Assembly: GCA_035771175.1 (NCBI GenBank)
Contig: CM069611.1
Location: 17,433,366-17,497,365 of the forward strand
DNA length: 64,000 bases
Direction of reading: 5' to 3'
DNA from: Paratinospora sagittata
Lineage: Eukaryota; Streptophyta; Magnoliopsida; Ranunculales; Menispermaceae
The position numbers and the translations under genes are program-made. Shown piece after piece: positions 19,601-30,322 of this stretch (its first letter is position 1; the number at the start of each line of letters is the position of its first letter). The notes beneath the pieces were generated by a model. It was given only the letters and a program-made list of their open reading frames with translations, was not told the origin of the DNA and did not search any database.

Positions 19601-20553
19601 GGAATATCTAACTCTACCTGCTGAGGAAAATCTGGATCTCGATTTTCTTTATCATAAATTGTATGCTTTGACATCACAGATTCATCAAAAGTTACATCTC
19701 GACTTAGTACAATCTTCTTTGACTCAGGGTTCCATAGTCGGAAAGCCTTAACTCATTCACTAAAGCCCATAAAAATCACTTTCTTGGACCTAGGATCCAG
19801 TTTGGATTCCTTCACATGGAAATATGCAGTGCATCCAAAAATGTGCAGATAATTATAATCTGAAACGGGTTGTCCAGACCATACCTCCTTGGGAGTTTTG
19901 CCATCTAGTGCTGCTGCAGGAAGTCTATTGATGATATAAGAGGCATATGACAAAGCTTCAGCCCAAAATGCCTTGCTCAGTCCAGAATGAGATAACATGC
20001 AGCGAACTTTATCTACCAAAGTACAATTCATGCGTTCAGCAACACCGTTTTGTTGTGGCGTGCCTGGTGCTGTGAAATGTCTGACTATTCCTTCATTCTC
20101 ACAAATTTTCTGAAATGGGTCTGACTTGTATTCTCCTCCATTATCAGATTTGAGCCTCTTTATCTTCCTTCCCATTTGGGTTTCTGCCATTTTCTTCCAT
20201 ATAAGAAAGATATCTAGCACATCATCTTTATGCTTCATGGTATAAACCCAAACATAGCGTGAGAAATCATCAATGAAAGTAACAAACCAACGTTTACCTC
20301 CCAATGAAGCATTTCGAGAAGGTCCCTAAACGTCGGTATGAACATAATCTAATGTTCCTTTTGTGCGGTGGATTGCAGTTCCAAACTTGACTCTCGTCTG
20401 CTTGCCTAAGATACAGTGCTCGCAGAAGTCAAGTTTCCCGGTCTTTGCACCTTTCAGAGAACCTTGCTTTATCAAGGTTTGAAGAGCCTTCTCTCCAACA
20501 TGTCCGAGTCGCATGTGCCAAAGTCGAGAAGTGTCCGATGAAACATCATTAGA
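19601..20553 (-). pseudogene. Copia E integrase and GAG-pre-integrase, copy 1
   Basis: The frame at 20,514-20,326 has MRLGHVGEKALQTLIKQGSL and CEHCILGKQTRVKF, the zinc-binding His/Cys part. After a stop, 20,304-19,753 carries the core: FVTFIDDFSRYVWVY, KSDNGGEYKSDPF and TPQQNGVAERMN (D, D, E all present), then LHIFGCTAYF. A TGA near 19,750 (FSE-stop) is private to copy 1; copy 2 has Gly. Confidence 0.85.
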
Positions 20554-20783
20554 TTCGAATTTAAACCTTATGAATATAAGGTCTCGGGTTCGAAACTTGG
20601 GGGAGGCCCGACACTATTCATGAATAGTGAATAGTGTCGATAAAAGACTCTGCGTAAAAGAGCACTTATGTGGTTGGCTGTACGAGAGTGGAACAATATT
20701 ATGGCATCCATAAAGGCTGAGGGTATTAAGTCCCTATCACCCTGGCTAGGGGGCACTTTGTGTGCAACCCAGGCGTGACATTA
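20554..20783. other. Unassigned 230-bp junction segment
   Basis: Matches neither neighbour. It contains GGGTTCGAAACTT (20,586-20,598), like a pol III B box of a tRNA-derived SINE, but no convincing A box upstream. It also contains a perfect 12-bp inverted repeat, CGACACTATTCA/TGAATAGTGTCG (20,609-20,639). It may be a truncated SINE or a filler from break repair. Apparent minus-strand ORFs here have no support. Confidence 0.4.
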
Positions 20784-22149
20784 TAGTTGGATCTTTTATC
20801 TCCTCTAAGGTAGCATATATATAGAAATAACAGTGGCACAATGGACTTGGTAATTTTGGCGCACAAAGTTATTTCAAAAACAACGAACACACTTTTTCCT
20901 GAAACAGATCGACTCAGCCACGACGACAACACCTGAATCTTTTAATCTTCCATGAAAAAAGAATGTTCTGGTAAAGTATTAAAACGTTCTGAAAAGATTG
21001 AAAAGGTTCTAAAATTTTTTGCATAGTTCTAAAGAAGTGTAACTGTCAAAACCGTGAAAGTGTTGAATTAGCGTGCTAATTGGTTAATCAGTGTCCTGAC
21101 GCATAATATCAACTTTGTTGTTTTGTTCCTTGAGAGGCGCTCATAGACCATAAGCGTCATGTTTAACTGTGAAGTAAGAGCGCTACTTATTCGTAAGCGT
21201 CCTAACTTACTTGGCGATTAAAACGTCTAAACTTCATGAGGGCGTTAATCCACAATTAGCGTCCTGCCTTGTTTTAAAATATTTAAAGTCACGAGGCACT
21301 ACTAACGAGTAAGCGTCCTGATATTTAAAACACAAAAACTTTTAGAGCACTACTAACGACGTAAGCATCCTAAAGTTTTTAAAATAAATGAAAAACATAA
21401 GAGCGCTGCTAGGTGATGAGCGTCTTGATATTTTAACTTATAAAATTGCGAGTATGTTGAAGAACGATCAGCGTCCTGAGTGTTACAAAGTTGGTTCTTA
21501 AGTGAGGGCCTTCTTGTTCAAGTAGCATCATGAACGTTTTCTAACTTATAATTATCAGTGTCCTTAAAAATTAAAACATTTAAAACTCGAAAAACAATTA
21601 GCGAGCTGATTTTGAATTAGCGTCCTGATAGATACTTACATTTCAACAATGAACTCTATCAATGTCCTAATGTATTATCAGCGTCTTAACTTATCAAGTT
21701 TAAGAGGGCGCTGCTAAGACATTAACGTCCTGAAAGATGTATTAAAAACAATTTTGATTTTCCATTTAAAATTTGATAAATATGATTAAAATCTCGGTGT
21801 TTTCCAGATCAAATCAAACATAGAAAATTCAATGTAAATGATCAAAAAATCAACTCGATTAAAACATGCAGTCATGCATATTGCTGAATCATATGATAGT
21901 AAAGATTCTACAATCTAAACACAATCTAATCATATAACGATATATTTATATATTCTTCAAATGATCATGGTCTTCAGATGGATCTTGACGACATGTTCAC
22001 CATGCATCATTGATTCTTCGAAGCTTTCATGTAGGATTAGATATGCCATGTATACAATATTATTATAAACAGAATGTGGTTTGTAACATCAAAATATTTT
22101 CACATAAGAGACATACTCTTGTAAGGGACGTGAGGATATTGGTTTAACA
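20784..22149 (-). repeat. Copia G 3' LTR (outer end missing)
   Basis: On the minus strand the LTR starts TGTTAAACCAATATCC at 22,149 after the polypurine tract AAAAAAGGGGAGAT. It contains palindromic GGACGCT/AGCGYCC modules (21,060-21,740) and a TATA-like TTCTATATATATGCTACC near 20,812-20,829. It stops near 20,784, so the R-U5 part present in the 5' LTR (37,064-37,783) is absent. Confidence 0.75.
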
Positions 22150-22448
22150 ATCTCCCCTTTTTTATGATTTCAAACACATTACTATAGGCTTTGAAGCAAG
22201 CAAAAATAATGAATATGAATATGCGTGCAATGAAGTGATAATGTTATGCAAACACATTACTAATGCTCCTTGTTTCATATGATATGAGTTTAGCACCAAG
22301 TAATATACTAAAACTCCCCATGAGTTTGTGATGTTTCAATGATATTACTCCTCCCCCTTTTGAAAAGAACAAAAAATAATAAAGTATTATGAAATATTTC
22401 TCCCCCTTAATAGAGGTAAGCATCAAAATATCACATATCAGTCTCAGA
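22150..22448 (-). other. Copia G 3' untranslated region
   Basis: Between the polyprotein end and the 3' LTR. It contains purine tracts on the minus strand (CAAAAGGGGGAGGAG near 22,350, AAGGGGGAGAAA near 22,400 and AAAAGGGGAGA before the LTR), matching 161-462 of copia I. No gene. Confidence 0.65.
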
Positions 22449-24200
22449 GAACATGCCAAGCTCTGTTCGAATGTGAACAAACTGGTCTTTGGATAAAACT
22501 TTAGTAAATATATCAGTCAATTGTTCTTTTGTACCAAAGTGAGGCAATATAACTTCTTCATTCTACACATGATCCCGTAAGAAGTGATGTCTTATTTGAA
22601 TATGTTTAGTTCGGGAGTGCAATACAGGATTTTTAGATATGTTAATAGCACTTGTGTTGTCACACAAAATTTCAACACGCTCAACAAATATTTGATAATC
22701 CTGAAGTTGTTATTTCATGTACAAAACCTGAGAACAACAACTTTCATCTGCAACATATTCTGCTTCAGCTGTGGATAATGCCACGGAGTGTTGCTTTTTA
22801 CAAAAGCAAGAAATTAAAGAAATTTTCAAGAAAGTGACAAAATCCGGAGGTACTTTTTTGATCAGTTAAACTATCGGCATAATCAGAGTCTACATAACTT
22901 TTCAGATCAAATGTAATACCTTTGGAATACCAAATTTCTAAGTTTGTTTTTCCATTTATGTATTTGAATATTCGTTTGACACATTTGAAGTGAGATTCTG
23001 TAGGTTCTAATTGAAATCTTACGCAAAGACAAACACTGAACATAATGTCAAGTATAATAGACTTCCAATCATACTTTTATAAAGTTTAGAATCAATTGGT
23101 TTCCCTTTTTCATCCTTATCTAATTTGATTGCTGAGTTACAGGGAGTATCAATTGATTTCAAGTTATTCATTTAAAACTTTTTAACCATTTCCTTAGCAT
23201 ACTTTAATTGGCTTATGAAGGTGCCTTTTGGCATTTGCTTAATTTGCAAGCCGAGAAAGTATGTAAGTTCTCTCATCATACTTATTTCAAATTCCTTTTA
23301 CATTAGTTTTGAAAACTCATCACACAACTTTTTGTTTAATGCACTAAAAATGATATCGTCCACATATATATTTGAATAATAAGCATATTACCATTGTGTT
23401 TGATAAACAAAGTTGGATCAAGCTTTAATTTTTAAAACTTATGATCTAAAAGAAACGAACTCAGTCAATCATACCAAGCTCTTAGAGCTTGTCTTAATCC
23501 ATATAAGGCTTTATGGAGTTTGAACACATAATCCGGGCCATGAGCATCCTCAAACCCTGAAGGTTGTTTCACATATACCTCTTCATTGATATATCCATTT
23601 AGAAATGCACTCCTTACATCCATTTGGTATAAGGAAAAATCCTTGTAACAAGCATAGGCAAGTAGCATCCTTATTGCCTCTAATCTTGCTACTGGGGCAA
23701 AGGCTTATTTGAAGTCTATGCCTTCTTCTTAGTTGTACCTTGTTCATTCTTTTTGTTTCTAAAGATCCATTTGGTTCCTATAACTGATTGATGAAATGGT
23801 CTAGGAACTAATTCTCATAGTTATTTTTTGCACAAAGCGTCCTAGCTCTTCTTGCATAGCAAGAATCCAGTTTTCATCTTAAGGCATTACAATCTCAAGA
23901 TCTATGATCTTAGTTGTCTTGGGTTCATCATCATCAAAGTTTAATTGTTGAAATTCATCCTCAAGGCTTTTCTTACTTTCACTTTCATCAAAATTTACAT
24001 GAATTGATTCTTTTACAGTTTGATTAGATTTATTGAAAACTCTATAGGATCTACTGTGAGAAGAATATCCTACAAATATTCCTATATCAGATTTAGGTTC
24101 AAACTTGTCTAAGTTGTCTTTATCATTTAGGATAAAACACTTACATCCAAATACTCGAAAGTAACTAGTGTTGAGTGTTTTGCCTTTCCATAGTTCATAT
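22449..24200 (-). pseudogene. Copia G reverse transcriptase and RNase H (degenerate)
   Basis: RT pieces: LYQMDVRSAFLNGYINEEVYV and KLHKALYGLRQALRAWYD (23,668-23,465), a catalytic YVDDI near 23,347-23,370, and RNase H pieces FKCVKRIFKYINGKTNLEIWY and YVDSDYADSLTDQKSTSGF (23,043-22,798). The C-terminal tail IFTKVLSKDQF lies near 22,470-22,510. Many stops and frameshifts separate them. Upstream, 24,200-23,700 encodes the linker between integrase and RT in broken frames. Confidence 0.75.
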
Positions 24201-25080
24201 GGAGTTTTATTCTAGTTGTTCCTAATTAGAATTATGTTCATTACATAGCAGGTTGGTTTATAGCGTCTCCCCAAAAATGATTTGCAGTGTTATACTCATT
24301 AAGCATAGTTCTACACATTTCTTACAAAGTCTTATTTTTCCTTTCAACTACACCATTTTTGTTGTGGTGTCCTAGGGGCTGAGAGATGGTGAGTGTAACC
24401 TTGATTATTGCAGAATTCTTCAAGATTTTTATTAACAAATTCGCCTCCTCTGTCACTTTTAATTATGTTGATTTTATGACCCTTTTCATTTTCAACTCTT
24501 TTACAGAATTTTATAAATAGTTCGCATGCATCAGATTTATGAACTAATAGAAATACCCAAGTAAATCTAGTAAAGTCATCAACAATCACAAACACATAAG
24601 ATATACCACCTAATCTTTGGGTTTTGGTTGGTCCGAAAAGATCCATGTGAATCAGTTCGAGAGCTTTAGATGTAGATTGAGGCCTCTTGCTCTTAAATGA
24701 TGATCGAGTATGCTTGCCAAGTTGACATGGTTCACATACCCTGTCTTTTGAGTAGATTCTTTTTGGAATACCCTAAGCAAGATCATGTTTTACAATTCTA
24801 GATATGTTATCCATACTAACATGAGCAAGTCTCCTATGCCAAAGATATGCATCATCATAAGAAATAGCACTTAAACATGTTACATTTTGTTTTTTCATGT
24901 CATTAAGATTTGTGCAATACACATTTTTAAGTCTAAATGCCATGAATGCAACAGTTTTATCTACATGCTTGACAATGCACCTATTTGTTTCAAATAAAAT
25001 GTCATAACCCTTGTCACACAATTGACTTATGCTTAAGAGATTATGCTTCAGCCCTTTAACATAAAGTACATCAGATATAG
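24201..25080 (-). pseudogene. Copia G integrase and GAG-pre-integrase (degenerate)
   Basis: 25,021-24,773 has LWHRRLAHVSMDNISRIVKHDL, the His part of the zinc site; after a stop CEPCQLGKH gives the Cys part (near 24,735). The core at 24,646-24,344 shows FVIVDDFTRFTWVFLL and IKSDRGGEF (two catalytic Asp). A one-base insertion in the A-run after PQQ (near 24,358) shifts the frame before the catalytic Glu. Confidence 0.8.
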
Positions 25081-26121
25081 ATAGGAAATTGTTACCAATG
25101 ATCCCGAGCGTTCAATATCCCCTTTGTTGTCGTCTCTGAATGTGATCTTTCCTCCTTATTTTCAAGGCTAAAAAAATTAGATTTATCTCTAGTTATATGC
25201 CTTGAGCAGCCGTTGTCTAGATACCATAAATCTTCATTTTTTCTCATCTACACGACATAAAATACTTTTGACTTTGGCACCCATGCTTCTTTGGGTCCAT
25301 GCATGTTAGCATCAGTAAGGAAAGATTTTTCAATCCATGCATATTTCTTTTTCTTTCCATTTAAGACAGTACATCTAAGCATGGTATGACCGTCCCTATG
25401 ACACTTGTGGCATTTCGGTCTTTTGGTTAGTAAGGTGTTATATTCTTTTTGCTTTGACCCGTGTGTATAACCTAAGCCAGCTTTGTCAAATGCACATCTT
25501 TGTGATCCCAACATCATGTCAAATAATTTTTTTACCATTGGTGATTGATCACAGTGCAGTTCAGGCCTTCCTTTTCCTTTCTAAGTGTTTCATTTTCATT
25601 TTTCAGTTTCTCAACAACTTTCTTAAGTTGTTCATTATCTAGGGACAGACCATCAAGTTTTCTTGTTGAAACTTTATTTCCTCAAGAGCTTCTTCAAGAC
25701 TACACTTGAGATTTTTATTTTTCTTAATTTCTTTGCTAAACTTTGCCTTAAGATCATGCACATGAATATCAAAAGTATTAAGTTCATCAACAGGTGAGAT
25801 TTTACCTCTGTTCTTTCCATTAAGCATAGTGCATCAGTGTGATCTGAATCTGGTTCATCCTCACTTGAGCTTGAATCATCCCACATGGCTTTTAAAACTT
25901 TCTTGTCCTTCCTTTTTGAACTTGTGTTCTTCTTGTATCTAGTGGGACATTCACTCTTTACATGACCTGCTTTCTGTAGGTTTTGACTCGAGTTTCTTTC
26001 CTTTGTGAAACTTTGGGTAAGAGCCAATCTTACCCTTTCTCCTAATTAACCTGTTAAATTTTCTAGATAGCATAGCCATGTCATCTTTAGAATCAGTTTC
26101 AACATTAAGAGCAATAGATTT
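25081..26121 (-). pseudogene. Copia G gag end and protease (degenerate)
   Basis: The gag end contains MLSRKFNRLIRRKGK and a zinc knuckle remnant near 25,965 (AGHVKSECP, first Cys pair lost), then an acidic/Ser stretch (DDSSSSEDEPDSDH). A second knuckle, CHKCHRDGHTMLRC, is near 25,400. The protease reads WYLDNGCSRHITRD near 25,200-25,230, with Asn where Ser or Thr of the D-S/T-G site is expected. The sequence joins at 26,121 to gypsy F and resumes at 36,377. Confidence 0.75.
26117..26121. repeat. Target-site duplication of gypsy F, left copy (GATTT)
   Basis: GATTT immediately left of F's LTR is repeated exactly at 36,372-36,376 immediately right of the other LTR. Copia G's gag frame continues across the two flanks (EEKEKK then SIALNVETD), confirming the insertion site. 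Confidence 0.9.
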
Positions 26122-27693
26122 TGTCACACCCCGCCCGGACGCGCCTAAACCGGCGGTACACTCACGGACGGGGCGCGCATTTGGAACAATAATAATGGTA
26201 ACAACAGAGTGCGCAGCGGAAATATGGTACACACAGTACAAATCTGATCTCATTTAATTCAAAATACTTTTGTACATAAAATGGTCAAGGGAACATACTC
26301 CAAAAATCCCCAATGAATCATACAAAGGGTACAAAATGTGGGCCCCATAACCTGCACCCAGTCCACTCTAATTTCCTGTGAAAGATTGGAGAATAATGGA
26401 GTGAGCTTAACGCGCTCAGTGGGTAAATAGTGCATGAGTATAACAATTAATAAAGCATGCTTCAATATCAAATATCTTAAATACACATGTGAGCATCATA
26501 ATCAATCAATATGAATGTATGCATGACACCGTCTCGTAATGGTTTGATGAACGTACATCACCTGAATTCACGTACAGGAACGATGCTCTGAATTCACGTA
26601 CTGATGTCCCTCCCCGGGTGTAGTCGGGTTCTCATGTACGTCCCTCTCCAGAGAAATATAATGAATAGTGAGCAATGCTCCTAACTATTCTATGAGTCAT
26701 AAACCATATACGTCCCTAGGTGGTGATATGTATGATGCCAATGCATGAACTGGTCTAGTCTACTGGTCTAGTCTTTCTTGACATTTAGACTGACTTTGGC
26801 ACGTCTGGTGATCCTTATTAGGGTCGGTATCACGACGTGCAAGATTAGGACATTCAGTATTACTGTATAAGCTGATAGCTTTCAATAAGACCAACTAGAT
26901 CAGTCCCCAGTTGAGAGGTGAGACACAAGGTCTGCTTAAATACCAATCGCCTAGAGCAGCCCGCTGCCTCCCGTTCACTATTTAAAGTTACTGAGGACAA
27001 GACCGAGTCTAGTTGAGTCAGATTGACCACAAATCCGGCATTATAACAGTGCAATACATGAATTCCAAATATACAGGCATATGTGCGGCAGTATAAACAG
27101 TATATGACATAATGCAGTGTAAATAAATAGTAGACATAATAATAATTGAATGTAAACTTTAATAAAAGTTATGAAACACGCAAAACCTATGTTTCGTTCC
27201 CCACCTTCAGATTTAACTTCTTCTTTCAGATCTGGCGCTTTCCTCTGGACAGAACTTCGTTGCACCGCTTTCAGATCTGGCGCTTTCCTCAGGATAAAAC
27301 TTTGTTGCACCGCACCGAGAGTCTCGGACAGAGAGTCTCAAAAACTTAGAATGCGTGGAAATGAGAAGAAATTCACAAGAGAAGGTGATTTGGTGTGAGG
27401 AATGAGAAATGAGGAGGTTTCTTATATAGAGATTTTTGCGCCTGAACGTTCGGGCATGCGCCTGAACGTTCTGGCATGCGCCTGTACGTTCTGGCATGCC
27501 CCTGAACGTTCTGGCATGCGCCTGAACGTTCTCGCATGCCTTGCGCCTGAACGTTCTGGCATGGCTTGCGCCTGAACGTTCTGGCATGCACCTGAACGTT
27601 CTGTCATGAGCTTGAAAGTTCTGGCATGCGCCTAAACGTTTAGGCGTTGCCCAAATAGTAATTTTTTTTTTTTTTGAAATACAGGGTATTACA
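26122..27693 (-). repeat. Gypsy F 3' LTR
   Basis: A 1,572-bp LTR reading TGTAATACCCTG...GGGTGTGACA on the minus strand. Order: U3 with ten GAACGTTC-type tandem units (27,437-27,650), TATA box TCTATATAAG (27,421-27,430), then R-U5. A segment near 26,145-26,180 (CCTAAACCGGCGGTACACTC) is absent from the 5' LTR. Reading frames in the repeat (27,213-27,607) are artefacts. Confidence 0.88.
27437..27650 (-). repeat. Tandem GAACGTTC units in U3 of F's 3' LTR (10 units)
   Basis: Ten units of 20 bp (some 25) with core GCGCCTGAACGTTCTGGCAT. Unit starts are near 27,441, 27,461, 27,481, 27,501, 27,521, 27,545, 27,571, 27,591, 27,611 and 27,631. Most hold the palindrome GAACGTTC, which fits the heat-shock element half-site pair GAAnnTTC. 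The array ends about 10 bp upstream of the TATA box (minus strand). Confidence 0.85.
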
Positions 27694-27709
27694 CTCTACC
27701 CCCCTTAAA
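27694..27709 (-). other. Gypsy F polypurine tract
   Basis: On the minus strand TTTAAGGGGGGTAGAG directly precedes the 3' LTR's TGTAATACCC. This is the expected plus-strand primer position. Confidence 0.85.
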
Positions 27710-27932
27710 GGGATTTCGCCCTCGAAATCAAGTCAAGTAGTGATGAGGGTTATCGGCTTGAGAAGTAGCCACAGGTGGATAAGGAGGCCACTGCATGTGT
27801 GCATCACTATATCCATTGATATTATTTCCAGACATCTGCGTAGTTATTGAAGTGAAACAATGGATCAACATAGGTGTAAACAATGTTTCATCTTGTGATT
27901 GATAAGTGAAAATAATACAATGTATCACATCA
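27710..27932 (-). other. Gypsy F 3' region between integrase and LTR
   Basis: About 220 bp with one short reading frame, ATG at 27,832, reading MSGNNINGYSDAHMQWPPYPP and stopping at 27,728. It follows ACTACGCAG, a possible splice acceptor. Gypsy A has a comparable short frame (MPYQYDWNGMYQF) after TTGTTCAG in the same place. Function unknown; it may be chance. Confidence 0.35.
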
Positions 27933-29175
27933 TCAGTTGGTATTAGAAAACAATTCAGGGTATTTCTGTTTAATTGTTGCTTCTAGTTCCCATGTTGCTT
28001 CCCCAACGCCGTGGTGATCCCAAAGCAGTTTCACAAGTGGTATGCTACGTCGTCGTAGTTCTTGAGTTTTTCGATCTAAAATCTTGATTGCTTTCTCCTG
28101 ATACGTATTTCCTTCCTCAACCCGAACCTCGACTAAAGGGATGATATGCGAAGGATCAGGACGATACTTGCGAAGCATAGATACGTGAAAAACGTCATGA
28201 ACCTTAGGCATGGACGATGGAAGGGACAGACGATAAGCAAGTTTGCCAATACGTTCAATGATCTGAAATGGACCGATATATCGCGGGGACAGCTTGCCTT
28301 TGATTCCAAAGCGTTTGACACCTCTTGTGGGCTGGACTTTCAGAAAAACAAAGTCCCCCTTATCAAATTCTAGAGGTTGTCTCCGCTTGTCAGCATAGCT
28401 CTTCTGTCGACTTTGTGCAACGCGAAGTCGTTCCTTTACTAGTGTGATCTTCTCAGAAGTCTCTTAAACTAGTTCAGGGCCTAACTGCGGTCGATCTGCC
28501 ATATCTAACCAGCATACCGGAGATCTGCAAGGCCGACCATAGAGAGCCTCGTATGGTACCATGCCGATACTAGTTTGGTAGCTGTTGTTATAGTGAGCTT
28601 AGAACCCATTCTATTCTGGAAGCTTTTCCAAAAGTTGGATGTGAATCGAGGGTCTCGATCAGAGACGATTGTGAGTGGTATGCCATGAAGGCGTACGATC
28701 TCTCTTTCATAGAGTTCTGCAAGTTTGGCGGGATTATCCGAGAACTTTATTGGCAAGAAGTGTGTAGACTTTGTAAGTCTGTCAATGATTACCCAGATAA
28801 CATCTTGCCCTTTATTGTTTCGAGGTAAGGCTGTGACAAAATCCATTGCGATGTTCTCCCATTTCCATTCTCCAATAGGTAACGGCTGGAGAAGTCCAAA
28901 CGAGACATCGAGCAACGAAGTTTGCAATTTCCTTCTTCATTCCAGAAAACCAGAATTGTCGCTTGACATCCTTGTACATCTTGTCACCCCCAGGATGCAT
29001 AGCGTACCTCGAACAATGCATCTCAGTAAGCACTTCTTTACGAACCTCAGGATCGTTCGGTAGGCAGAGACATTTTTTATAGCAAATGGTGCCGTCTCCA
29101 GAGACAGACCAATGAGGAAGGTCCTGGCCCCTGAGTAGAAGGTCTCGTTTCTCCATTAACATAGGGTCATTGGCT
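27933..29175 (-). pseudogene. Gypsy F integrase with chromodomain-like end
   Basis: The HHCC part reads EMHCSRYAMHPGGDKMYKD, then FVARCLVW, where the second Cys is lost to a frame change. The core has IAMDFVTALPR and TIVSDRDPRFTSNFWKS (two catalytic Asp). The segment with the catalytic Glu is deleted: ITTA is followed almost directly by SYQTSIGMVPYEALYGRPC in another frame. The tail (FIPLVKLLWDHHG-like region, then VGEATWELEATIKQKYPELF) ends with a chromodomain-like module, which supports a Tekay/Del chromovirus. Frames: 29,162-28,812, 28,927-28,505 and 28,211-27,933. Confidence 0.82.
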
Positions 29176-30322
29176 TGAGCGGCTGAAATCTTTCGAACGA
29201 GCTCAGAGTTGACTGATAATTGAGAGAGTCGTCCACAAAAACCACCACAAATCGGTCTAAGTATAACCTGAATATGCGATTCATCAAATCCATGAATGCA
29301 GCAGGTGCATTTGTTAGACCGAACGGCATAACTAAGAACTCGTAATGACCGTACCGAGTTCTGAACGCCGTCTTGGTGATGTCCGACTCTCGGATCCGGA
29401 GTTGGTGATAACCGGACCGTAAATCAATCTTAGAGAAGTATTTGGCATCTCTAAGTTGGTCGAACAAGTCATCGATCCTGGGTAACGGATATCTGTTCTT
29501 GATGGTGACGTTATTCAACTTGCGATAATCGATGCAAAGTCGTAACGAACCATCCTTTTTGCGAACAAACAGAACTGGAGCGCCCCAGGGTGATGAACTC
29601 TTTCGGATGAAGCCATTACTCTCTAATTCCTTAAGTTGTTTGTCTAATTCGACCAGTTCGACATTTGACATTTTGTATGGTGCAATGGAGATAGGCCCTG
29701 TCCCTGGTATGAGGTTGATCTCAAAATCGAATTCCCGAACTGGAGGTAGACCAGGAAGGTCATTAAGAAAAACCGTTGGGAATTCAGATATGACTGGAAC
29801 ATCATGTACTTCGAGAGGGTATAGTGCTGGTGAGTTGGTTTCATTGCCAAGGGATAGAGCTCGAAGTTGTGCCTGGAGAAGGGCAACGGTTGATTTGTGT
29901 ATCCATTGCCTCGTTCCCTGAAGCTTGACCAACTCGCCTGTAGGCAAGGTTAAGTGAACTTGCTTCTTCATACATTCGATCTTTGCATCCAGTGGTGTTA
30001 ACCAGTCCATGCCAAGGATGATGTCGAAGTCGTCAAAATCCATCACAAACAGATCGGCATATATGATACGTTCTGCCATTCGAAGCTCATATCGAGAACA
30101 CTGCAAGTTGACGTCAGTACCAGATCCAAACGGTGATGTGACATGGAGTGTGATGTTTGTGGGTTCAGGATGCAGGTCTAAATGTCTTACCAATGCTGAT
30201 GATATAAAAGAATGGGTAGCACCTGAATCAAACAAAACATGCACTATTGTATTGAACAAAGGAAAGGTACCTTCGACGACATTGTTGTCTGGTAGGGGAT
30301 GTTGAGCGATGGCGAATGCTCA
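29156..30322 (-). pseudogene. Gypsy F protease and reverse transcriptase (RT truncated)
   Basis: An open frame of 367 codons from 30,259. The protease has [14 protein letters not shown] (catalytic D-S-G intact) and [22 protein letters not shown] has [61 protein letters not shown] and the catalytic FVDD near 29,220-29,240. The frame then jumps to the region just before the integrase ([14 protein letters not shown], read in another frame), so the RT thumb and all of RNase H are gone. A TGA at 30,320-30,322 separates it from gag; gag and pol are usually one frame in this group. Confidence 0.85.

Larger units (their letters stand above)
6219..20553 (+). repeat. Duplicated block, copy 1
   Basis: This 14.3-kb stretch recurs in the same orientation at 46,755-62,142. 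It contains the 3' two-thirds of gypsy A, part of copia I's LTR, gypsy C, gypsy D and part of copia E, in the same nested order with the same internal junctions. Copy 1 differs by four main indels: it lacks about 943 bp at 14,551/14,552, about 110 bp near 11,213 and about 58 bp in E's LTR near 17,495, and it keeps about 50 bp near 7,890-7,938. Shared nested junctions mean one duplication event, not repeated insertion. Confidence 0.85.
17376..20553 (-). mobile_element. Copia element E (Tnt1/Tork-like), copy 1, 3' part
   Basis: Minus-strand Ty1/copia inserted in gypsy D's gag. From the left: 3' LTR (17,376-17,784), RNase H, RT, integrase, then the GAG-pre-integrase end at about 20,514. Past ATTAGA (20,548-20,553) the sequence no longer matches copy 2 and the 5' half is missing. 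Confidence 0.85.

Noticed and set aside
20586..20598. tRNA gene suggested by GGGTTCGAAACTT
   Set aside because: No A box at the right distance and no cloverleaf arms could be drawn.
27213..27607. Overlapping minus-strand ORFs encoding PERSGACQNVQAH-type repeats
   Set aside because: All three frames are open because of the tandem GAACGTTC units in F's LTR. No start context or homologue supports a protein.
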